45,191 bases of DNA, from NCBI GenBank assembly GCA_030525745.1, contig JAUNED010000014.1, positions 1-45,191 on the forward strand, given 5' to 3'. The DNA comes from Lonepinella koalarum (GTDB lineage Bacteria > Pseudomonadota > Gammaproteobacteria > Enterobacterales > Pasteurellaceae). Both the position numbers and the translations under genes were made by a program. Of this stretch, positions 29,110 through 37,608 are shown piece by piece (position 1 is the stretch's first letter; each line of letters begins with the position of its first letter). The notes below the pieces were generated by a model. That model worked only from the letters and a program-made list of their open reading frames with translations. It ran no database searches and was not told where the DNA came from.

Positions 29110-29847
29110 ATGTCAATAAACCGACCAATTTTTGCTGCTGCTCAGGCAGCTTTTCCTTATTCTGCACCTATGATTGCCGGTTTTATGTTTTTAGGCGCTG
29201 CATACGGAATCTATATGAAAGCATTGGGTTTTGATGTGTGGTATCCGATGTTGATGTCAGCTTTGATTTATGCCGGTTCGGTGGAGTTTATCATTGCTGC
29301 CGCATTGGTCGCTCCTTTTGCGCCAATCAGTGTATTATTAATTACTTTAATGGTTAGTGGCAGACAAATTTTCTATGGCATTTCCATGTTGGAAAAATAT
29401 GGAGGGCATTTAGGCAAAAAACGTTGGTATTTAATTTCCAGCCTTGTTGATGAGTCTTTTTCACTGAATTATATGGCGAAAGTACCATCATCCCTAGATG
29501 CAGGTTGGTTTTATTTTTTCGTGAGTTTGTATTTACAAATTTATTGGGTATTAGGGGCGACATTAGGGAACTTATTCGGTAATGTGTTACCCTTTGATTT
29601 GAAAGGTATCGAATTTGCAATGACAGCATTATTTATTATTATTTTTGCTGAAAATTGGCGAAAAGAAAGCTCACATGAAAGCTCATTGCTTGGTTTAGGC
29701 ATTGCGTTCTTTTTCTTAATTACAGTAGGCAAAGAACATTTTTTAATTCCGACCTTATTGGCTATTTGGGGAATATTAACCCTTCGTCGCCCTAAATTGA
29801 GTGTTAAATTGTATTCCATTGACACAAAAAATAAGGAGGCAAAATAA
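29110..29847 (+). CDS. azlC: AzlC/YgaZ-family amino acid exporter, large subunit
   Basis: 245 residues with about six to seven hydrophobic segments. AAQAAFPYSAPMIAGFMFLGAAYGIYM, ALIYAGSVEFIIAAAL and MVSGRQIFYGISML are typical of the AzlC family, which with AzlD exports branched-chain amino acids (B. subtilis AzlCD) or valine and methionine (E. coli YgaZH). TAAATG joins it directly to metR, and TAATG overlaps azlD, so the three are one transcription unit. Confidence 0.92.
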   Translation: MSINRPIFAAAQAAFPYSAPMIAGFMFLGAAYGIYMKALGFDVWYPMLMSALIYAGSVEFIIAAALVAPFAPISVLLITLMVSGRQIFYGISMLEKYGGHLGKKRWYLISSLVDESFSLNYMAKVPSSLDAGWFYFFVSLYLQIYWVLGATLGNLFGNVLPFDLKGIEFAMTALFIIIFAENWRKESSHESSLLGLGIAFFFLITVGKEHFLIPTLLAIWGILTLRRPKLSVKLYSIDTKNKEAK

Positions 29848-30173
29848 TGTTTTATGAACATATTGTTACCATTGCTATGGGGATTTTGGGTGTACAATTT
29901 TGCCGCTTATTGCCTTTTTGGATATTTCCTGCTAACCGGCCGATTCCGGAATATATCCGCTATTTGGGCAAAGTTCTACCAGCAGCAATGTTTGGTATGT
30001 TGGTGATTTATTGTTATAAAAATATCGATATTTTTAGTATTCATCATGGTATACCTGATTTTATTGCAGGTATGGTAACGCTCGTATTGCATTTGTGGCG
30101 AAAAAATATGTTCCTTTCAATGGCAGTGGGGACGGGCCTGTATATGCTGTTGGTTCAGCAGGTATTTGTATAA
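29847..30173 (+). CDS. azlD: AzlD/YgaH-family amino acid exporter, small subunit
   Basis: 108 residues with three to four hydrophobic segments. FCRLLPFWIFPANRPIPEYIRYLGKVLPAAMFGMLVIYC is the conserved AzlD block. The start overlaps the azlC stop by one base. It is expected to form the exporter with AzlC in the inner membrane; substrate likely methionine or branched-chain amino acids, inferred from the adjoining metR. Confidence 0.92.
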   Translation: MFYEHIVTIAMGILGVQFCRLLPFWIFPANRPIPEYIRYLGKVLPAAMFGMLVIYCYKNIDIFSIHHGIPDFIAGMVTLVLHLWRKNMFLSMAVGTGLYMLLVQQVFV

Positions 30174-30225
30174 ACAAGAGATGTGCTCTATGACAAAATG
30201 GGTTTTACCATATAAAGATAAAGAA

Positions 30226-30260
30226 AAAGATTGGTCTAAAAACCAATCTTTCTTCTTTTT
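30226..30260. terminator. Terminator after azlD
   Basis: AAAGATTGGT (30226-30235) and ACCAATCTTT (30242-30251) form a 10-bp stem with a 6-nt loop followed by CTTCTTTTT. An A-rich left flank lets it also serve der from the other side. Confidence 0.85.
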
Positions 30261-30285
30261 GAGTTTTATCAACAGCCACTAAGAA

Positions 30286-30294
30286 AAGTGCGGT
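30286..30294 (+). repeat. USS between azlD and der
   Basis: AAGTGCGGT followed by AGCTTTTTTG. It is single and lies after the azlD terminator. Confidence 0.9.
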
Positions 30295-30314
30295 AGCTTT
30301 TTTGTTATTTTTAA

Positions 30315-31838
30315 TTAGCGTTTTGATTTCTTGATAAATTTCATCAAGCGCTTGCGTTTACGTAATTGGCTTGGTGTGAGTGTGTTACGCTTGCCGGCAA
30401 AAGGATTGCTGCCTTCTTGGAATAACAAACGAATCGGGCTACCGATAATTTTCAAACTGCGACGATAATAATTGGATAAATAGCGTTTGTAGCTGTCCGG
30501 CAGTTTATCCATTTGATTGCCGTGAATAACAATAATCGGTGGGTTGTAGCCGCCCGGGTGGGCGTATTTAAGTTTAATTCGGCGACCACTTATCATAGGT
30601 GGTTGATGTTCATCTGTGGCCATTTGCAAAATACGAGTTAGCATAGAGGTTGTCATTTTTTGTGTTGCGCAAGCATAGGCTTCCAACACGGATTCAAACA
30701 GATTGCCTACACCGCTACCGTGCAGGGCGGAAATAAAATGCACACGGGCGAAATCAATAAAATCCAAACGGCGATCCAATTCTGATTTAACCCGATCTTT
30801 GATTTCTTGATCTAAACCGTCCCATTTATTAACTACAATAACTAATGATTTTCCGGCATTTAAAATAAAACCGAGTAAGGATAAATCTTGATCAGAAATA
30901 TTTTCCCTTGCATCAATGGTGAGAAGCACCACATTGGCGTCTTGAATGGCTTGTAAGGTTTTTATGACAGAAAATTTTTCTACAGCTAAATGTACTTTGC
31001 CGCGTTTACGTACGCCAGCAGTGTCAATGAGGGTGTAATGTTGCCCATCACGTTCCATTGGAATGTAAATGCTGTCTCTTGTTGTACCCGGCATATCATA
31101 AACCACTACACGTTCTTCCCCTAAAATGCGGTTAGTGAGTGTAGATTTCCCTACATTTGGGCGACCGACAATGGCAATTTTGATATTTTTATTTTCGACG
31201 GAATGTTCTGCTTCTAAAGCTTCATCTAAAAGTGCGGTGTCGTTTTCATCAGAAAAATCAAAGTCTTCGTCCCATTCATCTTGTTGCAAAACTAGGGAAT
31301 TTTCTACCGCACTTTCTGTATCTTCTGTGTGAATTAATTTTTCAGCCAAAGGGGACAATACTTGTTCCATCAATTGTGTGACACCACGGCCTTGTGATGC
31401 GGCAATTTGAGTAATATCACCTAAACCTAACTGATAAAATTCAGCACAATGAGAATCTGCGTCAATTCCGTCTGTTTTATTGGCGACCACCATTGTAATT
31501 TTATTTTGGCGTTGGCGTAAATAATGAGCAATGCCAATATCTGCAGAGGTTAATCCGGCTCGAGCATCTACCAAAAACAGCACTACATCAGCTTCTTCAA
31601 TAGCGAGCAAAGATTGCTCCGCCATTTTTTCTTCCACGCCTTCTTCTGTGCCGTCAATACCACCTGTATCGATCACGATAAATTCATAGCCGTTAATATT
31701 GGCTTGACCGTATTTTCGGTCCCTGGTTAAACCGGGGAAGTCTGCAACAAGAGCATCACGGGTTCGGGTTAAGCGGTTAAAAAGGGTGGATTTACCCACA
31801 TTTGGGCGACCCACTAGGGCAACGACAGGAGTTGTCAT
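30315..31838 (-). CDS. der: Ribosome biogenesis GTPase Der (EngA)
   Basis: Essential GTPase for 50S subunit maturation, with two tandem G domains and a KH-like C-terminal domain. 507 residues. The first P-loop is GRPNVGKST at 10-18 and the second is GRPNVGKST at 225-233; NKTDG and NKWDG are the G4 motifs and DTGG and DTAG the G3 motifs. The inter-domain linker (about 170-215) is acidic, and both USS cores in the gene (encoding ESAVEN and TALL) fall in it. The C-terminal tail is strongly basic. Confidence 0.97.
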   Translation of the reverse strand: MTTPVVALVGRPNVGKSTLFNRLTRTRDALVADFPGLTRDRKYGQANINGYEFIVIDTGGIDGTEEGVEEKMAEQSLLAIEEADVVLFLVDARAGLTSADIGIAHYLRQRQNKITMVVANKTDGIDADSHCAEFYQLGLGDITQIAASQGRGVTQLMEQVLSPLAEKLIHTEDTESAVENSLVLQQDEWDEDFDFSDENDTALLDEALEAEHSVENKNIKIAIVGRPNVGKSTLTNRILGEERVVVYDMPGTTRDSIYIPMERDGQHYTLIDTAGVRKRGKVHLAVEKFSVIKTLQAIQDANVVLLTIDARENISDQDLSLLGFILNAGKSLVIVVNKWDGLDQEIKDRVKSELDRRLDFIDFARVHFISALHGSGVGNLFESVLEAYACATQKMTTSMLTRILQMATDEHQPPMISGRRIKLKYAHPGGYNPPIIVIHGNQMDKLPDSYKRYLSNYYRRSLKIIGSPIRLLFQEGSNPFAGKRNTLTPSQLRKRKRLMKFIKKSKR

Positions 31839-31920
31839 AAAAACCTCAAATAATCAAATTATTAATGGGCGATTATAGCGGATTTTCAGGCTGATGAGAA
31901 ATGAAGTAGGCAAATAAGCC

Positions 31921-31970
31921 TAAAAGTGCGGTCTATTTTCAAAAAGTATTGAAAATAGACCGCACTTTTA
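31921..31970. terminator. Perfect 20-bp inverted USS hairpin between yedE and der
   Basis: The arms 31921-31940 and 31951-31970 are exact reverse complements, each containing a USS core plus its AT tail, with a 10-nt loop. It lies 5 bases beyond the stop of the reverse-strand yedE-like gene, with T-rich sequence in both directions, so it is a terminator for that gene and possibly an insulator ahead of der. Confidence 0.85.
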
Positions 31971-31974
31971 GCTT

Positions 31975-33036
31975 TTAGGAAGCTGATTTTTTGGTAAAAC
32001 CAATATAAACGCAGAATAAGAAGCCGAGCAATAAGGCATACGGAGTGTATTCACTAATACCATTACCTGAGGCAGCGAGACTAAGGCGGTGAGCTGCACC
32101 TGCACCGAGCAACATTCCTAGGATAAAGATTGAGGAATTGTTGTTGCCTTCGCCTAAATGGACTAAATGTTTTCCCGGACATCCGCCACCAAGGGAAAAA
32201 CATAAACCACATAGTGCCATTCCAAGAAAACTCCATAAATGTTGGCTGTGAGCGATAGGTTGTTTTTCAATGCCTAAATTGAATTGCCCTAAAGCATAAT
32301 TGGTAATAGCTGCAAAAATCACTAAAGCGATGACACCATTAAGTAGCGTAGAATCACGGAACAACACCATATTACGGAATGCACCAATAGAACAAAAACG
32401 GGATTTTTGCATTAATACGCCAAGAAATAACCCTGCACCAAGAGAAAGCCATAAGTTAGCGTGTTGGGCTGCCGGCCCTTTTTCTGAAAAATACAATGGC
32501 AAACCTTGGCCTAATTTAATTTGTGTGAGTAAGCCAATAAATAATAATGCGGTAATAATTACAGGCAGGTATCCCATTAGTGTGGATTGATTTTTGGATT
32601 TTCCCAGTGAAAAACCTCTACCGGAGAAGAAAATACCGCCTAAAACGCCCACAAATAAACCGGCAATACCTGCGATAGCGGTTAAATCTCCACCGCCTAA
32701 ACGTAAATAGCCACGCCAAGGGCAACCAAGGAAAGTTAATGCTCCCAGCATTGCAAAAAAACCTAAAATAAGTCTGGTGAAAGGCGATGAACCGCCTTGT
32801 GGTTTAAATTCTTTGGTAAAAATCGCACTGATTAATGCACCAAAAATCAAACCGATGAGTTCGGGGCGGATATATTGTAGCGGAGCGGCTTGATGAATGC
32901 CGATTGAACCAGCTGTGTCTCTTAAGAAACAAGCCGCACAGAAACCCATATTACCGGGATTGCCATTGTAGGTTAAAAGTGGAGCAATGATACCAAGTGC
33001 AGCACCTGCAACCACAGGCCATTTTGATGTATTCAT
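31975..33036 (-). CDS. yedE: YedE-type membrane transporter (selenium/sulfur-related)
   Basis: 353 residues, about nine to ten membrane segments, the duplicated YeeE/YedE half-repeat fold. Cys motifs GNMGFCAACFLRDTAG near residue 30, LGCPWRG near 103, KSRFCSIGAFRN and GGGCPGKH mark the selenium-metabolism YedE subgroup, which is thought to import a selenium compound; related YeeE imports thiosulfate. No selD, selA or yedF gene is next to it here, so the selenium role is inferred from motif likeness only. It is followed by the USS hairpin terminator. Confidence 0.85.
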   Translation of the reverse strand: MNTSKWPVVAGAALGIIAPLLTYNGNPGNMGFCAACFLRDTAGSIGIHQAAPLQYIRPELIGLIFGALISAIFTKEFKPQGGSSPFTRLILGFFAMLGALTFLGCPWRGYLRLGGGDLTAIAGIAGLFVGVLGGIFFSGRGFSLGKSKNQSTLMGYLPVIITALLFIGLLTQIKLGQGLPLYFSEKGPAAQHANLWLSLGAGLFLGVLMQKSRFCSIGAFRNMVLFRDSTLLNGVIALVIFAAITNYALGQFNLGIEKQPIAHSQHLWSFLGMALCGLCFSLGGGCPGKHLVHLGEGNNNSSIFILGMLLGAGAAHRLSLAASGNGISEYTPYALLLGFLFCVYIGFTKKSAS

Positions 33037-33078
33037 AATGAAACCCTTGTGATATCGAAAGTTGAAATTAAATTGTAT

Positions 33079-33103
33079 GTTTTAACAAAACTTCGGTTAA
33101 AAC
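33079..33103 (-). promoter_or_regulatory. Inverted repeat and candidate promoter upstream of yedE
   Basis: GTTTTAAC (33079-33086) and GTTAAAAC (33096-33103) are perfect 8-bp arms, 9 bp apart. On the reverse strand a TTAACC / TACAAT pair with 17-bp spacing overlaps it, so a bound protein would cover the promoter. Confidence 0.45.
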
Positions 33104-33166
33104 AAGGCTATTTTACAAAATATAATGAGGAAACAGAAGACGGATGAGCTGATAGGTAAAAATAAA

Positions 33167-33188
33167 AAAGCACCTTTCAAGGTGCTTT
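33167..33188 (-). terminator. Terminator of the tRNA-Asp pair
   Basis: AAAGCACC and GGTGCTTT arms (33167-33174 and 33181-33188) form a hairpin that on the reverse strand is followed by TTTTATTTTT, a few bases after the second tRNA. Confidence 0.85.
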
Positions 33189-33193
33189 AACAT

Positions 33194-33270
33194 TGGCGGA
33201 ACGGACGGGACTCGAACCCGCGACCCCCTGCGTGACAGGCAGGTATTCTAACCAGCTGAACTACCGCTCC
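33194..33270 (-). tRNA. tRNA-Asp (GTC), copy 2 of the transcript
   Basis: 77 nt including encoded CCA. The cloverleaf is complete, with anticodon GTC in CCTGCCTGTCACGCAGG and T-loop GGTTCGAGTCC. The acceptor stem is GGAGCGG / CCGTTCC. It is nearly identical to the neighbouring copy. Confidence 0.98.
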
Positions 33271-33288
33271 GAATAGGGTAAAATAAAT

Positions 33289-33365
33289 TGGCGGAATGGA
33301 CGGGACTCGAACCCGCGACCCCCTGCGTGACAGGCAGGTATTCTAACCAGCTGAACTACCACTCC
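33289..33365 (-). tRNA. tRNA-Asp (GTC), copy 1 of the transcript
   Basis: 77 nt including CCA. It is the same as its neighbour except in the acceptor stem, GGAGTGG / CCATTCC, where the fifth pair is U-A instead of C-G. It is 18 bases from the second copy and shares one promoter. Confidence 0.98.
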
Positions 33366-33379
33366 GCAAAGTTGTGCAG

Positions 33380-33408
33380 ATAATAATAGTGAAAGTCACC
33401 AGCGTCAA
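33380..33408 (-). promoter_or_regulatory. Promoter of the tRNA-Asp operon
   Basis: On the reverse strand TTGACG (33403-33408) and TATTAT (33380-33385) are 17 bp apart, a near-consensus sigma-70 promoter ending 14 bases before the first tRNA. Confidence 0.85.
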
Positions 33409-33441
33409 TCTTTTTTTACTTTCCTCTTTTTAATTGGTTAA

Positions 33442-34224
33442 TTAATGCACTGTGTTGGTATTTTCTGTTTGTGGATTAAGGCGTTTTTCCCACAAGCAGT
33501 TATTTTTACTTTTTTTGTTGATAAATTCGATGTACTCTTGATGTGCTTTCATTTCTGCTTCGCTTAAGGGTAAGATTTTTAAATTTTGGGCAAAATCGAC
33601 CGCACTTTGAGAAGAGTGAGTGAGCATATTTTGAAGTTGAGCAGAGGTATGTTCATGATCGTCAAACAAACTGGTTTGCCCCCCTGTCATAGCTAAATAC
33701 ACGTCGCCTAAAATTTCAGAGTCGAGCAATGCGCCGTGCAAGGTTCGTTTACTGTTATCAATATTTAAACGGTCGCATAAGGCATCTAGGCTGTTTCGTT
33801 TGCCCGGATACATTTGGCGGGCCATTTGTAATGTGTCTGTGACGAGGCAAATATCAGCGGTTTTTACACCACAGTTGTGCTTTTCAAATTCATAATCCAT
33901 AAAACCTACGTCAAAGGGAGCATTATGGATAAGTAATTCAGAGCCTTTAATAAAGTCAATAAATTCTTGGGCAATTTCTTTGAAATCGGGTTTGTCAGCC
34001 AACATTTCATCAGTAATACCATGTACTTTAATGGCTTCAGGATCAACTTCACGATCAGGTTTAATATAAAGGTGTAATTTGCGCCCTGTATAACGGCGGT
34101 TAATCATTTCCACAGCGCCGATTTCGATAATGCAATGTCCTTCGTAATGTGCACCGAATTCATTCATACCCGTGGTCTCGGTATCTAGAATGATTTGTCG
34201 GTTTGGTGTGATTTCAACTTTCAT
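33442..34224 (-). CDS. dnaQ: DNA polymerase III epsilon subunit (proofreading exonuclease)
   Basis: 3'-5' exonuclease of the replicase core. 260 residues. DEDDh motifs: ILDTETTG with D14 and E16, HNAPFDVGFMDYE for Exo II, and HGALLDSEILGDVY for Exo III. The C-terminal 60 residues (after about 200) correspond to the polymerase-alpha binding tail; a USS encodes QSAVD there. It is divergent from rnhA with 58 bases between the starts, the arrangement known in E. coli. Confidence 0.97.
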   Translation of the reverse strand: MKVEITPNRQIILDTETTGMNEFGAHYEGHCIIEIGAVEMINRRYTGRKLHLYIKPDREVDPEAIKVHGITDEMLADKPDFKEIAQEFIDFIKGSELLIHNAPFDVGFMDYEFEKHNCGVKTADICLVTDTLQMARQMYPGKRNSLDALCDRLNIDNSKRTLHGALLDSEILGDVYLAMTGGQTSLFDDHEHTSAQLQNMLTHSSQSAVDFAQNLKILPLSEAEMKAHQEYIEFINKKSKNNCLWEKRLNPQTENTNTVH

Positions 34225-34243
34225 TTGTTTATAGTTTATCTGT

Positions 34244-34249
34244 TATAAT
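34244..34249 (+). promoter_or_regulatory. Candidate -10 element of rnhA
   Basis: A perfect TATAAT in the 58-base divergent region, about 30 bases before the rnhA ATG. The -35 would fall near the dnaQ start and is poor. Confidence 0.5.
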
Positions 34250-34282
34250 GAGAGAAAATATTGGACTTATTGTAACAGAATT

Positions 34283-34747
34283 ATGCAAAAACAGATTGAA
34301 GTTTTTACTGACGGCTCCTGCTTAGGCAATCCGGGGGCTGGTGGTATTGGCGTTTTATTGCGTTATAAACAACATGAAAAGCAGATTTCCAAAGGTTATT
34401 TTCAAACTACCAATAATCGAATGGAATTGCGTGCGGTGATTGAAGCGTTGGAGAGCTTGAAAGAACCTTGTTTAGTGAAAATTTACAGTGATAGCCAATA
34501 TATGAAAAACGGCATTACACAATGGATTTTTAATTGGAAAAAAAATAATTGGAAAACGGCTGCCGGAAAGCCGGTTAAAAACCAAGATCTTTGGGTTTTA
34601 TTGCATCATGCTATTGAACGGCATCAAATTGATTGGCAGTGGGTTAAAGGGCATTCCGGCCATCGTGAAAATGAGATTTGTGATACGTTGGCTAAGCAAG
34701 GAGCAATAAATCCAACTTTAGAAGATATAGGCTATATTGCTGAATAA
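34283..34747 (+). CDS. rnhA: Ribonuclease HI
   Basis: Cleaves RNA in RNA-DNA hybrids. 154 residues. The catalytic carboxylates D10 ([11 protein letters not shown]), E48 (NRMELRAV), D70 (YSDSQY) and D134, and the loop His124 (KGHSGHREN), fall at the same numbers as in E. coli RNase HI. The basic handle [17 protein letters not shown] is present. Confidence 0.98.
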   Translation: MQKQIEVFTDGSCLGNPGAGGIGVLLRYKQHEKQISKGYFQTTNNRMELRAVIEALESLKEPCLVKIYSDSQYMKNGITQWIFNWKKNNWKTAAGKPVKNQDLWVLLHHAIERHQIDWQWVKGHSGHRENEICDTLAKQGAINPTLEDIGYIAE

Positions 34748-34840
34748 GTCAGTAAATAAAAATTGTTATTAATAGGATTTATAAATTAAAGTTTTTTTGG
34801 TTGATTGATTTTTTGTATCAAAATAATATAAAATATCCAT

Positions 34841-34874
34841 TACAATGATAAGGGTAATTTGTGTATCATTTGTA
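34841..34874 (+). promoter_or_regulatory. Inverted repeat upstream of dps
   Basis: TACAATGATA (34841-34850) and TATCATTTGTA (34864-34874) match as reverse complements except for one extra T, with a 13-bp spacer, 35 bases before the dps ATG. It is a possible operator; a fit to OxyR or Fur sites is not clear. The rest of the 162-base spacer is AT-rich. Confidence 0.4.
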
Positions 34875-34909
34875 CATTCATTAATAGTAACTAATTAGAG
34901 GAAAAAACA

Positions 34910-35392
34910 ATGACAAACAATATCGGTTTAAACAAAGAATCATCTCAAAAAGTGGCGGAAGCCTTGAACGGTTTATTAGCGAGCTATCAAGTATTTTATA
35001 TGAATATGCGTGGCTATCACTGGAATATTACCGGCGCAGGCTTTTTCTCACTACATGAGCGTTTTGAATTGTATTATGACGATTTAGTAGCGAAGGTTGA
35101 TGAAATCGCAGAACGTATTTTAACTTTAGGTCACACACCGGTACATACTTTTAGCGAATATTTAACCACTTCCCGCATTGAAGAACATAAAAATGCAACC
35201 AGTGCATCTGTATGTTTAAAAGGTTCTTTAGAAGGTTTTAAAACGTTAGTTTTACAACAGCGTGAAATTTTAAATTTAGCTAACGAACTAGACGATGAAG
35301 GTTCAGCCTCTTTAATGTCAGACTATATTAAAGAGCAAGAGAAAACTATTTGGATGTTAAGTGCTGCTTGCGAAACCTGTTGCTTACAATAA
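34910..35392 (+). CDS. dps: Dps-family ferritin-like DNA protection protein
   Basis: Dodecameric iron-storing protein that detoxifies iron and peroxide in the cytoplasm. 160 residues, four-helix bundle. Expected ferroxidase ligands are H37 (YHWNITG), H49 and E53 (LHERFE, where E. coli has Asp), D64 and E68 (KVDEIAERI). It lacks a long Lys-rich N-terminal tail, so DNA binding as in E. coli Dps is uncertain. The C-terminus has two nearby Cys pairs (AACETCCLQ), unusual for the family. It is transcribed alone, with its own terminator. Confidence 0.93.
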   Translation: MTNNIGLNKESSQKVAEALNGLLASYQVFYMNMRGYHWNITGAGFFSLHERFELYYDDLVAKVDEIAERILTLGHTPVHTFSEYLTTSRIEEHKNATSASVCLKGSLEGFKTLVLQQREILNLANELDDEGSASLMSDYIKEQEKTIWMLSAACETCCLQ

Positions 35393-35403
35393 TTTACAAC
35401 TTA

Positions 35404-35433
35404 AAAACGGCAGAAATAATATTCTGCCGTTTT
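35404..35433. terminator. Bidirectional terminator between dps and mnmC
   Basis: AAAACGGCAGAA (35404-35415) and TTCTGCCGTTTT (35422-35433), a 12-bp stem with a 6-nt loop, A/T-flanked in both directions. Confidence 0.9.
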
Positions 35434-35442
35434 CAATTGATA

Positions 35443-37458
35443 TTATATCGTTTTAATGGGACTTCCTTTCAATAATTTCCGCATCCAACTGCGATTAGCA
35501 CTGAGGTTGTGTAGAATATCTTCGCTGAGTGGCAAGGGTTCGCCGTAAATCAGAGAAGCCAGGGTTTCCGCTAAGAGCGGTGCGGTTGTTAATCCCCTTG
35601 AGCCTAAAGCACCAATTAAATAAAGATTATCAAAATGAGCGGCAACCGGAATGGTTTCTTTTCGGCGGCGTTGGTTATATAGATTTTGATATTGTACAGA
35701 TTGTTGCTCAAAATCAGGCACATTTCCCACAACAGGCACACGGTCCCGCACGGCACAACGAATCCCTACTCTTGCAATATTATCTGAAGTATCAATCTCT
35801 TGTGTCCAAAGTGCGGTGAGATTTTGCTGAATTTTGTGTTGATTTTCTTGCTGTTCGCTGAGGCTGAAATGGCGATCCGCATTATCCCGAAGGTGGCTTG
35901 CGCCAATACAATGCTGTTTTTTTGCCCAATCCACCGGCGTTAAATAACCGTCATAACATAATACTGATTTTAATTTTTGTAAGTTCTCTGTGGTGGAAAT
36001 ATGGCTGACTTGCCCACGAACAGGGTAAAGCGGTAAATATTGAGTTTGGGCAAAATCAGTGATTTTATGCCCGTTTGCTAAAATGACTATTTGATGATTG
36101 AAGTTTTCTTTTTCCGAGTTTTCTAAAAGCCACCCCTGATTTTTGGGTAAAAGTGCGGTAATTTTTTGGCTTGTTTTAACAATTAATCCGCTTTTTTCTA
36201 AATACGCCAATAAGTTCTGTACCAATTGTTGTGGCGCAAGCCAGCCACCTTGGGGAATAAAACCACCACCACAAGGTATCGGCAAGCCTATTTTGTCACT
36301 TAATTCGCTTGCACTCATTGCTTGATAAAGGGATTTATGCCAATCAAGTTGCGAAACTTTAGCTAATTTGACCGCACTTTTTTCATCGTAACCACAGAGT
36401 GCTACGCCACAAAAATCATGCTCGAATGTAATTTTCTCATTAATTGCCCAATGTAATTGTTGATTGCCATAGGCAAAAGAATGAATGTAAAAACGGATAT
36501 TGCGAATATCATCGTCGCTCAGTTGAGGATAAAATGCCCCTTGTTTGTTGCCGGAAGCGTTGAGTGCCACGGCTTCATCTTCACAATAAATGGTGACTTT
36601 GGCTCCCCGTTGTAATAGGCTGAGAGCAGTGAATGCAGAAGCAATACCGCCACCGATAATGGCAATGTCAGCTTGTTCAAAGTGTGCAGGTTGAGGTAAA
36701 TACCAAGGAAATAAAAAGTGCGGTGGATTTTCGCTAAGTTTGATGCCCTTTAAACATTCTCGTTTTTTGCCGAAACCTTTGCGTTTTTCAACCTGAAACC
36801 CGGCAGCTTCTAATCCTTTTCTAACGGCACTTGCGGCGGTAAATGTAGCGAATGTGCCGCCACTTTTGGTGTAAAGGAACATCAATTCATATAATTGAGT
36901 ATGCCACATTTGAGGGTTTTTACTGGGTGAAAAACCGTCTAAAAACCAAGCATCAATGCGATTTTGCATATAATCGCCAAGCTGTGGCAAATTATCTTTT
37001 ATATCGCCGAACCATATATCCAAAGAGGTTTCGGCAAAGTGAAAACGGTAACAACCTATAATGGGTTCCGGCCAATATTGTTGTAATTGTTGTGCAAGAT
37101 CGGTAAATTCAGGGTAGGCAAGGTGAGTGGTTTGTAATTGTGCTTGTGGAATAGGGTATTTTTCAAAAGAAATAAAAAATAAGCGTTTTAAGGGCAGTTG
37201 CGGAAATTCCGCTCTAAATTGGCGAAAAAGCTGAATGACGGCAAAAAAATTTAACCCTGTGCCAAAACCGGTTTCAGCAATAACAAAGTGCGGCTCGGAA
37301 AATGCCAGCCAACGTTGCCAAAGTTGATTGCCTTCTTGAAAAACATAACGACTTTCTGCTAAACCATCCTGATTAGAGAAGTAAACATCATCGAATGTTG
37401 TTGAAATTGGTGTGTTTTCTTCATTAAATCGAATATTGGCAGGTTTGACTTTTAACAT
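35443..37458 (-). CDS. mnmC: Bifunctional tRNA wobble-uridine modification protein MnmC
   Basis: Completes mnm5s2U at the tRNA wobble position: the C-terminal FAD domain removes the carboxymethyl group and the N-terminal domain methylates with SAM. 671 residues. The methyltransferase domain (about 1-240) shows [17 protein letters not shown] and [15 protein letters not shown]. The oxidoreductase domain opens with [24 protein letters not shown] at about 265 and ends with [19 protein letters not shown]. Four USS lie in its codons (TALW, TALLP, KSAVK, PHFLF). It is divergent from fabB as in E. coli. Confidence 0.96.
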   Translation of the reverse strand: MLKVKPANIRFNEENTPISTTFDDVYFSNQDGLAESRYVFQEGNQLWQRWLAFSEPHFVIAETGFGTGLNFFAVIQLFRQFRAEFPQLPLKRLFFISFEKYPIPQAQLQTTHLAYPEFTDLAQQLQQYWPEPIIGCYRFHFAETSLDIWFGDIKDNLPQLGDYMQNRIDAWFLDGFSPSKNPQMWHTQLYELMFLYTKSGGTFATFTAASAVRKGLEAAGFQVEKRKGFGKKRECLKGIKLSENPPHFLFPWYLPQPAHFEQADIAIIGGGIASAFTALSLLQRGAKVTIYCEDEAVALNASGNKQGAFYPQLSDDDIRNIRFYIHSFAYGNQQLHWAINEKITFEHDFCGVALCGYDEKSAVKLAKVSQLDWHKSLYQAMSASELSDKIGLPIPCGGGFIPQGGWLAPQQLVQNLLAYLEKSGLIVKTSQKITALLPKNQGWLLENSEKENFNHQIVILANGHKITDFAQTQYLPLYPVRGQVSHISTTENLQKLKSVLCYDGYLTPVDWAKKQHCIGASHLRDNADRHFSLSEQQENQHKIQQNLTALWTQEIDTSDNIARVGIRCAVRDRVPVVGNVPDFEQQSVQYQNLYNQRRRKETIPVAAHFDNLYLIGALGSRGLTTAPLLAETLASLIYGEPLPLSEDILHNLSANRSWMRKLLKGSPIKTI
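35573..35581 (+). repeat. Variant USS (AAGAGCGGT) inside mnmC
   Basis: Same single-base variant of the USS as near 28.1 kb and 39.9 kb; here it is followed by GCGGTTGTT rather than the AT tail, so it may be chance. Confidence 0.4.
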
Positions 37459-37495
37459 TTTTGTTTTATTCCTTTTTCCACTTTAGTCGCTTTGT

Positions 37496-37532
37496 TATAA
37501 TAACGAAAATTTTGCTACTGGTCGAACAAATC
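37496..37532 (+). promoter_or_regulatory. fabB upstream region: TATAAT and a FadR-like site
   Basis: TATAAT lies at 37496-37501. TACTGGTCGAACAAATC (37516-37532) matches the FadR consensus AACTGGTCNGACNNGTT at most informative positions but not all. FadR activates fabB in E. coli. The true promoter is not certain. Confidence 0.35.
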
Positions 37533-37608
37533 AATTTTTACTTGAAATATTTTCATTTCATAGTAAGTTAGCGGCCGAATAATCAGCTTTAACCATAAGG
37601 AAAACAGA

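Noticed and set aside
30190-30282. A 30-codon ORF (MTKWVLPYK...) after azlD
   Set aside because: It has no clear RBS, runs through the azlD terminator hairpin, and resembles no family I know.
33037-33166. Possible riboswitch or small RNA upstream of yedE
   Set aside because: Only an 8-bp inverted repeat and promoter-like elements are visible; no known aptamer pattern.
33194-33365. Repeat units of about 77 bases that could suggest a CRISPR or tandem repeat
   Set aside because: They are two tRNA-Asp genes with full cloverleaf and CCA ends.
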